From assembly GCA_947034895.1 (NCBI GenBank), contig OX344765.1:37577001-37641000 (forward strand): 64,000 nucleotides of DNA. Direction: 5' to 3'. The stretch's first letter is position 1; every line of letters starts with the position of its first letter. The position numbers were made by a program, and so were the translations under genes. The notes under the pieces are model-generated. The model saw only the letters and a list, made by a program, of their open reading frames with translations. It was not told where the DNA came from and did no database searches. Of the stretch, positions 48,440 through 58,136 are shown in pieces. Source of the stretch: Rhytidiadelphus loreus (lineage: Eukaryota; Streptophyta; Bryopsida; Hypnales; Hylocomiaceae).

Positions 48440-49690
48440 TTGCCTTTTAGTGACACTTACCACCTTAAGCTCACCTCCAAGTGTTTCTTGTAGCACTTAA
48501 CTCCTAGTGGCATCAAGGGTCACAATCTCCTAACACTACACATGCCACACACATGCATCATTAGGTTCCAACTCTATTCACGGGGTTCCCCATTCCTCTG
48601 TGACTCCCAACTATTCACTTCTAACACTTCACTTCCACAAGACATTGGGCATGTTATTTGATGACATGAGGCGGAATTTCCATTGATGTCCAATTCAACT
48701 CCCTACTAAGCCCAACCCACTTTACTACGGGATTCATTTTGAGACTCACCAATGAGACTCAAACCATGGTCTAATGTGGAGTGGGATACATCCAACTAGT
48801 ATCAAAAAGTGCACAAGCACTTCATGGTAACACACAAGTGGTAGTGAGGCTCCAACACCAACCTCACCACCCATGGCCATTTTGGCTCACCACAACACCA
48901 TTTGGGAGTAAAAAGGCAGACCACCTTTTTTCATAGTACTCTTTGCGGGATTCAGTAGTCCCCCCATTCTAAAGGTCTTCCATAACACCGAAGATACTCC
49001 CCCACTTGGAAGACCACTCATTTCCAAGTTGTCTCCTCAAAACCATGCCCCAAAAGATTTCCGATCTTTCCATTAGGATAACTTTTATTTTTGGACTCCA
49101 AATTCAAAGTAAGAGTCCATTTTCGTGATCTACTCTTTCCTTAGATCACCGCGGACTATCCATTTCTTCAATTACAACAAATATTGAGGAAGTTAAGGCC
49201 ATCCAAAGGTTCAAGTCCCCCGAGAGAGTGGTTCTCCGGGATTCCACCCTTTGGGGATGCCAAAAACTCTTAGCACACAAATCATCTCTTTGTGAGCCTT
49301 AGCATTTTAAAAATCTTGTCTCCTTATATTTTCAACCATAAATGGCATGCCCTATTTGTCTCAAAAAAATCTTCCCAAACCTTAGCTCCCATCCTCTCGG
49401 AACACAGCAAGGACACTATCAGCTTTGAGGAGCCATAACTTTTGACTCACAACTTGAGTCCCTACATTCTTTAGAATCATGAATGCATCTTCTTACAAGC
49501 TTTCCAAGTATGTGTGGCACGCCATCCAATTTATCCCGAGTAGAGTGCTACAACGCTTTGATTGCTTGGGACTTCCAATTCTTCTCACTTCGATCATGTC
49601 CTGCAAGGCTTGGGGAGTTATTCCCAACATTCCCCTTGCTCACCAAAGTAACATGGGCACATCTCAAGATGAGGGTCATGACATCAAGCT
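48440..49690. mobile_element. about 1.25-kb insertion splitting the Gypsy RT
   Basis: The RT frame reads FMNGYLG up to about 48436 and resumes as SYNQI at about 49690, where Gypsy RTs have a contiguous GYNQI. The sequence between is GC-richer and unrelated to RT. A GCT at 48437-48439 and 49688-49690 could be a short TSD. The class is unknown; a solo LTR is possible. Confidence 0.5.
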
Positions 49691-50930
49691 ACAATCAAAT
49701 TTGTTGTCTCCATTTGGAAGATTCGTCAAAGACTACTTCTATCACCTTGGGGGAAACATTTTTTTACATAGTCATGCCATTTCATCTTTGCAATGCATCT
49801 TCAACCTTTCAATGAATCATGAGTTTTGCATTCCTAGACTTATTACACAAATCAATGATAGTCTACATCAATGACTTCAACACTCAATCAATGAGTAAGG
49901 ATCATCTTCCCCTAGTTACGAAATGTCTAATTCAATGTAGAGAGATTGGTATTGCCCTAAAATTGGGCAAACTATTTCTAGGAGTAAAAATAAGAGTTTT
50001 ATTGGGGTTCATAGTCTCCAAGGAAGGAAAAATGGCCAACTCCCAATAGATTGAGGTCATAGTAAACCTTCCCACACCTAAAGACATCAAAAGTGTACAA
50101 TGGGTCCTTGGACATGTTGGGTACTATTAAGAGTTGATCAAGGGCTATGCTGCCCTTGCACAGTCTTTGACCAACTTAATCAAAAAATCTATCAAATTTG
50201 ACTACATTCCCCTATACTAGCAAAGTTATGACAAAATTAAAAGGAGACTATTACTATAAGAATCATGTGTTTTAGGTGATAAGCCCAAAAAATTTTAAAC
50301 AGATTTTAGGTGGCATCCAATGCAACAACCCATGTTTTTATATCAACAAAAACATCCAATGTAACATCAATGTTGACATAAAAACATGGTTTGTTGCATT
50401 GGATGTCACCTAAAATTTGTTTAAAAAAATTTGGACTTGTCACCTAAAACGCAGGGTTCTTATAGTATATCCAATGATCTTGTCCTAAAGCCTCTAGGAA
50501 AGCCTCTCAATTAGAACTAGTTGTTTCATGTCTATTGTGATGCCTCTATAGTAGCAATAAGCACTATCTTGTGCTAAGTGGTAGAAGACACATGACATGA
50601 GTATCTAATTGCATTCTCAAGTTGGCAATTGCCCCTAGCGGAATGCAATTATATAACTACCAAGAAGGAATACGTTGTTATGATAATACTCTCAATAAAA
50701 AAAATACCATCATTATCTCTTTGCTAATCCAATGGTCTTCTTTTTTGGTTATATATAGCCATCAAGTATATAGATAACAAGGCAAAATTGAGTAAAAGAT
50801 TAGCTTGATGGATACTATTGCTTGCAGAGTTTGATTACAAGGTAGAATTCAAACCAAGAAAAAAAAATGAGAGAGTCAACCACCTATCCTAGATATCTAT
50901 GGAACTGGAAGCAAAAAAATCAGGGATGAA
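49691..50930 (+). pseudogene. Gypsy reverse transcriptase and RNase H relic
   Basis: RT motifs in order: VMPFHLCNASSTFQ (family MPFGLCNAPATFQ) near 49770-49815, IVYINDF near 49858-49878 where the catalytic YxDD has become YIND, LGFIVSKEGK near 50010, LPTPKDIKSVQWVLGHVGYY near 50070-50130. RNase H end: LLLAEFDYKVEFKPRKKN near 50815-50875 and HLS. At least four in-frame stops and the loss of the first catalytic aspartate show it is inactive. A CACTA MITE (50252-50467) splits RT from RNase H. Confidence 0.85.
50252..50467. mobile_element. CACTA MITE with mutated ends
   Basis: TACTATAAGAATCATGTGTT at left, inverse at right ending TTCTTATAGTA, TSD TAT at 50249-50251 and 50468-50470. Same family as 36638-36794 (TTTTAGGTGA), but both terminal C/G bases have become T/A. 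Confidence 0.85.
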
Positions 50931-50957
50931 TTCTCTAGTGAATGGTTATTCACTATA

Positions 50958-51499
50958 AGGTAGCCTATGACAGGCAGATTGTCTGATGTGGTCTGTTGCC
51001 ATTAGCAAGAATAATCAAATTTTTTTTCATACAAAGACACATGTGAGAAATGAAGAAAGCAACTGAAATTTTAATTTTTGGACAAAATATGAATTTTTTG
51101 TGAATTTTTGAAGTGTGCTGTCCAGTAAGCCAAAAACAGCCTGTAGACTACCCCAAATCAGCAAAAAAGTGTTTCCATGATGGTCATCTTCCCTCCTAAA
51201 ACAGTCATAGCATTTTCTAAGATGGCTACAAGACTTTCTAACATGGACATGACATTAAGAAATAAAAAAACTATTTTTTACTACCAATTTAGACTAGATT
51301 GGTGTAAGTGTCCATGACAGTTACTAATAACTTCATGACTGTACCCCAAGGCTTTGATAACAACTACAAATCAGCCCAATGCAGTCTTAACCCCATTTTT
51401 CAGAAAAAGTCTCTCATAGATTGATAAATGACTGTAATGGGGGGGGGGGGCAGTAGGTGTCTGTTATGGGTGGTTTGCCTGTCATGGGCTGGTTTACCT
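50958..51499 (-). mobile_element. TA-flanked MITE, near-identical inverse of 34717-35260
   Basis: Left AGGTAGCCTATGACAGGCAG, right GACAGGTT-type end reading GGGCTGGTTTACCT; TA at 50956-50957 and 51500-51501. Matches the 34.7-kb copy in reverse orientation with few differences, including a longer G run at 51438-51449. Inserted in the Gypsy relic. Confidence 0.85.
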
Positions 51500-51804
51500 T
51501 ACATGTTGTTCCAACTTGGTTCAAACATTTAGCATAGTTTCTAAGTACTCGGAAGTGCTCATTTAAATGGGCTAGTATTGAAATGCTCACACATTGTTAT
51601 CATTTTAGAAAAATATTGAAGACCATAACATCAATTTTGATTAGTTTTGGCCTTTCGAAGGAGCATAGAATCACTTTTAGGCTTTAGGACTAATCATTTC
51701 AAAATTTGTAACTAATTCATACTTTATCCAAAAAATAAAATAATTCTACTTCCTATTATTTATATACTATTTCTTCAAGTTTGAGAGATTTTTTCAATAT
51801 TTTT

Positions 51805-53421
51805 TCAATCCTCCAATGATTGTTTGTGGCAATCATGCACAAATATTAAAGGTAATACTACAAAGATGTTGGAAACCTTAATAAGCTTTATGATGAAATA
51901 AACTATTATATCACATAAGCACAAATCAACCACACTTATCACTGAATTTGACATCTTGACAATAGGATCCCATAGTATATTACAAGGTATATTATAAAGT
52001 TCCTTCATGGTTGTTAATACTTCAAGCAATTTTTCCTCTTGCTTTAGGTTTGTATAGATTACTAGAGGTCTATGGCAAGGATTATAGAAGCTATAAGCAC
52101 TAACTTCAATCACCAGTATGATATTCAAGATCAATCCAACTAAGGTAAAACAAACCATTGTGGTCAGCATTAGGAGTTTGACCACATGTGGTTGTTGAAA
52201 TTTTTCAAATTTTTTTGTACAATAATTTAAGTGTGAGAAAAAGTGAGAACAATTGAAATTATGTTTTTTTTTGACAAAGTATGAATGAACTATGAATTTT
52301 TGAAGTGTTCAATACATCATGATCCAAAAGAGTCTGTACACTACCTTATAAGAAACAAAATATGAATCCATCATGCTCACGTTGTTCACCTAAAGCGGTC
52401 ATATTATTTTCTAACATGGAGGGTCTAAAAAGTCAATTCTTACAATGAATATACAGTGAAAAATTGGAAGTTCCTAACACTATCAATAATCACTCCATTA
52501 TTGTCATCTAAGATATGCATTGAAGCCAAAATCATACAAACTGAAACCCCCGTAATGGGGGTATTTCTTAGGTGTCCGCAATGGGTCATTTGACCACAAT
52601 GGGCTCATTTACCTTACTTCAAGTGACGCCATGGGCAAATCTTTCACCTCTCGAAAGACCACAACAGTGATGTATCCAAGGGCTTGTACAACAATAGCAA
52701 TCATAGCAAACCCAGAATTGCAACACAAGAATTTCAACTCATCATAGTGTGGCAACACGTCTGCCGACATCAATACTAAAATCCGTACTGATGAGAGTTC
52801 CTTACGTTCATAGCGCCATCCTTTGTTTTTCCTGCTGCCACTTCTCCAATCACCATAGCCTTGGACTCCACCTTCACAAATCTTTTTTTAACCATAACCA
52901 ATCTACTCCAAGTAATGGTGATTCCTTTTGTATGTAAACAACAACATCACACCCAAACAGAATTCTTCCTGGGAACTCAGAGAAGGGAGACAACCATGAC
53001 CAGAGCTCTCGCGCGGAATTGACGACGCCTGCTACGGCATTGTAGAGTCTGCCTTGACTTCAGGTATTTCCAGATCAACATTGCACTTACAAATGATGCC
53101 CAAATGTATTTGTGAAGATCTTGAATTGGTATAAATACTGCAAGTATCGCAGCCGTAATCTTCTCTGAGTGGATCCCCCAACTGTCTGTGTTTGCGCCTG
53201 CCCCAAAATGCGACACTGCAGGCCAGTAGAGTGACCAGGAAGCCCCAAATGACGTCCGCCAAAGGACGGAAGCATCCAGCATCCTCCACAGCGCGAGGTG
53301 CGCCCTCGCTGGGCGCCATCGCCGGTGCTCCACCAGACTGAGCGGAGACCACGCTCAAGCCCGCAGCCACGCTCACCATCGCCACCACCGCCTCAGCTAC
53401 GTGATCAGGCCGTTCAAACAC
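51805..53421 (-). pseudogene. multi-spanning membrane protein gene, unknown family, broken by a MITE
   Basis: Three coding-like blocks on the minus strand. Block A, 53421-53095: hydrophobic N-terminus (VVAMVSVAAGLSVVSA), a segment LADVIWGFLVTLLACSVAFW, and a strong donor GTAAGT at 53095; an overlapping frame reads KITAAILAVFIPIQDLHKYI, so the model there is uncertain. Block B, open from 52887 to 52617: contains LPHYDELKFLCCNSG and the membrane segment FAMIAIVVQALGYITVVVF. Block C, 52140-51805: LILNIILVIEVSAY, NPCHRPLVIYTNLKQEEKLL, and two more hydrophobic stretches, ending at TAG/TGA-type stop at 51805. B and C are separated only by the MITE 52143-52614; without it and one TA the frame runs on directly. 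No family is recognised. Confidence 0.6.
52143..52614 (-). mobile_element. TA-flanked MITE inserted in a coding exon
   Basis: AGGTAAAACAAACCATTGTG at left, CACAATGGGCTCATTTACCT at right, TA at 52141-52142 and 52615-52616. Its right TIR supplies the TAA (52611-52609) that now ends the upstream reading frame. Related to 38595-39035 and, at the termini, to 34717-35260. Confidence 0.85.
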
Positions 53422-54090
53422 CCTCCCTGCCCTGATCCTCTCCTTACACTAATTCTCGATTCGTCAAGCCACACCTCAAACGTCAAATCTGTTAAATTGG
53501 CTCGATTCCGGTGCCAAAAAATTGTGGAATACAATAAGTTAAAGCTCTAAAATCTAGGACGGGTAACTGTGTATTTATGTTTCAGAACGCGCTTTTGGAA
53601 AGGGGAAAAAGTATTGGAATACCGCCAATTTAACGAAATTGACGTTCTTTCCCAAGCTAGAGATAATGCGCCAGCAACCCAGATAGCTAGATTATGGCGA
53701 CGAGGCCTAGTGTTCACGAAACACTCTGCATCGAACGTGACTTCGGTTGAAACTGGCAGGACTTCGGGAAATATGCAGGAGCTAGCTAGCGCGCGGATGA
53801 TGTGAAACCGACATAAATTATATATCATGGAATGACTACAGGATGACAAAGTGAGGGGGCTGGTTAGTTCCGCCAAAAAATGTGACATATATGTACAGAA
53901 CGGTCTCAAATGATTACCAATGAGGCAGGGATCCCTTTTGCATCCTTGAAAACGGGACTCCTATAGGGAACAAAGCTGTCTTATATTATGGCTCGTCATC
54001 CCGATCCTTGCATTAACTGATAAGGTCCCTCTCAAGGTATCAGATACCTTCCAAGCATGGGGTGGACAGTTGCCCGGGTATAAAATGTTA
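53422..54090. other. CpG-containing 5' flank, unassigned
   Basis: Balanced composition between the membrane-protein gene and the relic at 54.1 kb, probably promoter sequence. A plus frame at 53569-53805 (78 codons) and a minus frame at 53909-53547 (120 codons) overlap; neither shows a motif. Confidence 0.35.
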
Positions 54091-54096
54091 TGCAAT

Positions 54097-54792
54097 TCAA
54101 TTGACGGTATAACCGAAATACCCCGAGGTTACCAGCTCCCATTCTAGCAGGCTGAGTTCCGTCCGACCTGAACTGGAATTGAAAGCTGTGAAACCCATTC
54201 TCTCATCGAGTGCCTTACAAATTTCGAAACACTTCTCGTGACTTTGCTCAATTCTTATACAGTACGATTGAAGTAGTTGCAAGCTCCTTACTGCTTAGTT
54301 AAAATTAGTATGCCTCCAAGAGATCCCTCAAGTAGGATGCAGCTTCATGTCTGTAAATTCGGAGAAGGAATGCAGAAGCATCCGAATACTGATCAGAGGT
54401 TGAAAACCATTTTCAACCCAAGTACATACATGTGATTCATTCAATGAAATCTCCGGGTCTCCATTTTTTCCCCACAGAGGCTCAAACTCATATATTTCCT
54501 TGCTTGAATCGGTCAAGAAGTGGGAAGTGATTTGATGCTGTGCCACCATCCAAAAAATAAAATTTGAAGGAGCCCATCAAAATGTGTTCATTTCAATGGT
54601 GACTGTTTGTTCAACGATCAATTGTCCGCCAGATTTGTAGGACTCATAATCTCTTGAATTTCCACAACTCAGGAACGGATCGAAAAATGGATTAAACGCA
54701 AGCAGAAGCGCAGAGCCAGAGACTGGAGAAAATGACATCATCACCACTGTTGACCCGTTATATTCCTTACTTGGACCGTCCGGCCATTCCAT
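54097..54792 (-). pseudogene. single-frame coding relic with three stops
   Basis: One minus-strand frame is open from 54792 to 54097 except for stops near 54577, 54328 and 54292. The segments have ordinary amino-acid composition (for example VVMMSFSPVSGSALLLAFNP and ELSLLEWELVTSGYFGYTVN) and no visible introns, which would suit a processed or decayed gene. No domain recognised. Chance is not excluded, since 230 codons with three stops is only modestly unusual. Confidence 0.3.
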
Positions 54793-54799
54793 ACTAACC

Positions 54800-55270
54800 T
54801 AGTCCACATATTCCATGTTTCTCTGCTCTCATAGGCTGTACGAAACACAAACACTGAGCCCCACTCAAAGACTAGGTAATTGCAAAGCAGGATAAGTTAT
54901 CAAGAATAATCTTAGGTTAGGACCTACTGAGCCACGGACAGTGAGGTTGGTACTAACTTGCGAATATTCTTAATGACTTGGCCTACTTTGCAATTATCAG
55001 AAATAATGTCAATGTAAGAGAGTTGAGCCGTTTGCCTTTTTTTGATTGCTTAACCAATCACAACATGCCACAACAACAAAAGTCTTGTGGCATTTAAATT
55101 ATGTTAGGTGAATCCGCACTCACTAAATTAATACCGGTAGGTAATAGTAGAGATTTCTCTCTGATTTCTCTCACTACCAAACCAATGAAATTTCTACTTC
55201 ATACCCATTAAACTGAAAATTTGCACAAGGCAAATAGTGAGCATTATCAGTCTTAATCTTCTGCCTCTCC
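54800..55270. other. spacer
   Basis: Ordinary composition, no gene or terminal repeat recognised. Confidence 0.4.
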
Positions 55271-55274
55271 TTAA

Positions 55275-56228
55275 CCCTTCATCGCCTAAAGCTTGTTTGA
55301 GTTCAAAAGCATTATTGTTTTTGAAGTGTTGTAGTTCAAAATGCCACTAAGTTATAGAAATCTCAACTGTACAATCTTGTAGTGCACTCGTTGTAGATGA
55401 TGTGAATCAAATTTGGAGTCATTTGACCACTTAGGTCGCAAGATTATAATGTTTTAGTGTTGAAAAAGGATGCTGAAATTTTCCTAAAAACACATTTTGA
55501 GGTGAAATTTGATTTCTAAACCTACTCAAATGAAAAAACTTTAAGCTACATTCAAAGCCAACATACAAACACATTGGTGTAAGAAAATATCATTGAATTG
55601 ACTCATATTGTGTGCAAAATGGCTTTCAAATGTCAAAAAATTAGCAAAAAAAGTTGTAAAAAACACATCTAAAGTTGAACCTTCTTCTACTTAAATGCTT
55701 CTCAGTCACTCATAACTTTTTGGATTGATATGAAATTTTAAACACACAAACTAGACTAGTATGTGCAACTTTTCCAAAAACATTTATTGGAAATTGATAT
55801 TTTATGAAGAAGATACAAGCCATCGAAGTTCACTGTAATCTAAAAATGTTGGGATTTTGAACTTTGAATTGCTCCCAAAAATTCAAAACAACTTGTATTG
55901 ACATGAAAATTTTACCACAATAACTAGACTTCAAAGGGAACATAACCCAATAAAAAAAATTTATTTATTGAAAACAAACATTTGATGAAAGACATACAAA
56001 CCCCCAAAGTTGGAGCCTTCAAATGCAATTTAGTGAACTCAAATTGGCTTCCAAGAAATCAGTACATTTTGGATTGATTTGAAAATTTTACCACACAAAC
56101 TAGAAGAGAGAGCGCAAGTTTTCCAACTAGTTTTGTTGAATTTGGACATTGGATACAAAAGTTAGAGTATTTTGAATTGGACTTGAAACTATGTGCAAAC
56201 ACTTTTGGTCCCCTTTGGCAGTGAAGGG
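55275..56228. mobile_element. TTAA-flanked (piggyBac-like) non-autonomous element
   Basis: CCCTTCATCGCCTAAAG at left, CTTTGGCAGTGAAGGG at right, TTAA at 55271-55274 and 56229-56232. Contains TGTACAATCTTGTAGTGCAC, a variant of the family motif. Its right third (55990-56225) has a diverged copy at 59185-59410. 954 bp, no coding frame. Confidence 0.75.
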
Positions 56229-56232
56229 TTAA

Positions 56233-57159
56233 GAGCATCCCCACCGCAGCTCAAAATTGGGCTCAAACCCGGCGCTGGGCCAGGCCCAATGCAAAAAATT
56301 GCCCCACCGCATACTCAGCATAGGCCTCAAATAGGCTAGTCGCGGCTCAGAATGGCGTGGACACAACGGAATATTGTCTCTCGATGAGGGCCCGGCTGAG
56401 GGTTTGACTGCTCTTTTCGACCCGGATACCAACGTAATAACCAGCAACTGGCGCTCTGACAAGCTGAGACACATTTAAAATTTTAATTTTGGGAACTAAT
56501 GAAACGCTTCAAAGTATTGAAGCAATGTATTGGGGCTGTTACACCCACTTTTGAGTGCATAGTGAAACACTTCAAAGTATTATTACTAGGTGCCCCCAAA
56601 ACTAAGTTATCAAAGAAATTAAACTTGTTTTGAATTTTGATGTAGGAAAAGAAGTTCCTTATATCGACATGGGGTGGTAGTAGGTAGACCAACCCATGTG
56701 GGATATGTTAATTAGAATTAGTAAGAGCTTGAGTGCTCATAGTCATAGTGAAGTTAACATATTCCACATGGGTTGGTCAACCTACTACCACCTCATGTGG
56801 ATATAAAGAACTTCTCTTCACCCTTAGTAATTCAAGGCTATTTGAAATATTTTGACAATTTTTTCGAGGAGTTCTTTTGGGAATTGAGAGTTAAATTGTT
56901 GTTTCCTAGACTTCCAAAGTAAACAATTCAACTTTCAAAACTTGGCACCCCTTTTTTTGCGAATTTGGCGTGTGCATGCTTTGACAATGGAATGATGTGG
57001 CGGACTGTGTTCTTGGTCGTAGTGCTGTCCGCCTCTTCCTGAGACACCTACACCGTTTAGCAGTGGGGCAGATGATCCTTGCAAGGCCCGGCCGCATCAA
57101 AATAAGACGGCAAAGAGGAAAATCCTCATCTGAAATCTGCGCCTGCGGTGGGGTTGCCC
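56233..57159. mobile_element. PIF/Harbinger-like element with nested fold-back
   Basis: GAGCATCCCCACCGCAG at left, CTGCGGTGGGGTTGCCC at right, TSD TAA at 56230-56232 and 57160-57162. GC-rich ends flank an AT-rich centre holding the palindrome 56649-56815. The left TAA lies inside the TTAA of the preceding element and the right one overlaps the TA of the next. Confidence 0.8.
56649..56815. repeat. fold-back element 3
   Basis: Arms of about 65 bp: AGAAGTTCCTTATATCGACA...GGATATGTTAA and the inverse TTAACATATTCCACATGG...AAAGAACTTCT. Shares CCTACTACCACC/ATCCCACATG words with the families at 8.1, 30.3 and 63.9 kb. Confidence 0.8.
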
Positions 57160-57161
57160 TA

Positions 57162-57568
57162 AGGTAGTATGCTCTTAAAGCACTCGCCTTCTTCAAACCG
57201 CTCCTATTTTCGGGTGAAAAATAGAAACCAGGTGATCCTTAAATGGACCACTGTAACAATTGAATGCATCAAGAATTTTTTTTTCTATTGCAAGAGCCAA
57301 TCGCTACCTTTGATTTCCGCACATCTGTTTACAAATTGCAAGTGAACAGATTTTGGGAGACCTATGGTCACAAATAGGTGCCTATGCCCTGAATCTTTGA
57401 AAATTTATAAGTAATTCAAAAATACTTGGAAAAATATAAAACCACTTGTGTTAGTTTCCACATCCATTTTTCTTACTCTGAAAAATGATCTAAAAATCAT
57501 TCTGTCCACTTCAGCCTATGAAAAAGGCAGACCAGCTCTTAAATGGTCGCTTTTAGAGCATACTACCT
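57162..57568 (+). mobile_element. TA-flanked MITE, AGGTAGTATGC family, copy 2
   Basis: AGGTAGTATGCTCTTAAAGC at left, GCTTTTAGAGCATACTACCT at right, right TA at 57569-57570; the left TA is shared with the TAA of the Harbinger-like insertion. Closely matches 41303-41711. Confidence 0.85.
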
Positions 57569-57574
57569 TAACCA

Positions 57575-58130
57575 ATCAAAACTTGCCACGACGGCAGAAC
57601 TCTCTTACGAGAAAAGAGTCTGAGATCCACCAGACTTCAATATACTCCTCTATAACTTCTTCTAGATACTGTGTAATATAATTAGTGTGATACTGAGACT
57701 GAGTACAGACTATGAGTGAGTTGTGAATTGCTTGCATCTATTCTCTAGGGTGCCAGGTAGCAACAGAGAAGAGTATGTGATCGTTAAGACAAGGTCTGGG
57801 TGCACAATCATGCAAAAGCAATGGCATAACTTACACATCATCAAAACACAACTGAAGAGAGAATTGATTGATTCAGTTGCATCAAATGAAATTAGGGTAC
57901 TAATCAACCCTAATTTGAGCACTCACCTTTCAGCCGGAGCTGCCGAGTTTTCATCATGAATTTCCTCATGAGTCAGATCATGTGCAAGATTGACTTCATT
58001 GCCTTATTATTGCTCCCTGGCATCCCCAAACCCAAAGGAACAAATACTTTAGTACTTTGTTTTTGTTTGTCTTTTTGAAACAAAGGACCATTTCCATTGA
58101 TAAGGGAAAGAGTACATCAAACCAAGGGAT
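57575..58130. other. gene-like fragment, strand unresolved, ending in a retroposon tail
   Basis: Balanced composition. Plus strand: open frame 57723-57959 (78 codons, containing EEYVIVKTRSGCTIMQKQWH). Minus strand: a possible exon containing THEEIHDENSAAPAE before a GTGAGT donor near 57929, and a GTAAGT donor near 57828. Evidence does not decide. At 58065-58125 a TTTTTGAAACAAAGGACC segment resembles the LINE tail at 46173, minus orientation. Confidence 0.25.
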
Positions 58131-58136
58131 ACTTTA

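Larger units (their letters stand above)
47205..51600 (+). mobile_element. decayed Ty3/Gypsy retrotransposon with several nested insertions
   Basis: GTATTGAAATGCTCACA occurs at about 47208 and again at about 51570, each after a purine-rich or spacer segment, and may mark LTR edges; the rest of the LTRs is not recognisable. Between them lie fragments of protease/RT/RNase H coding sequence with many stops, plus three insertions (48440-49690, 50252-50467, 50958-51499). Reading on the plus strand runs RT then RNase H, as in Gypsy. Integrase was not found. Confidence 0.6.

Noticed and set aside
49479..49874. 131-codon plus-strand open frame
   Set aside because: It crosses the junction of the foreign insertion with the Gypsy RT and is in a different frame from the RT motifs.
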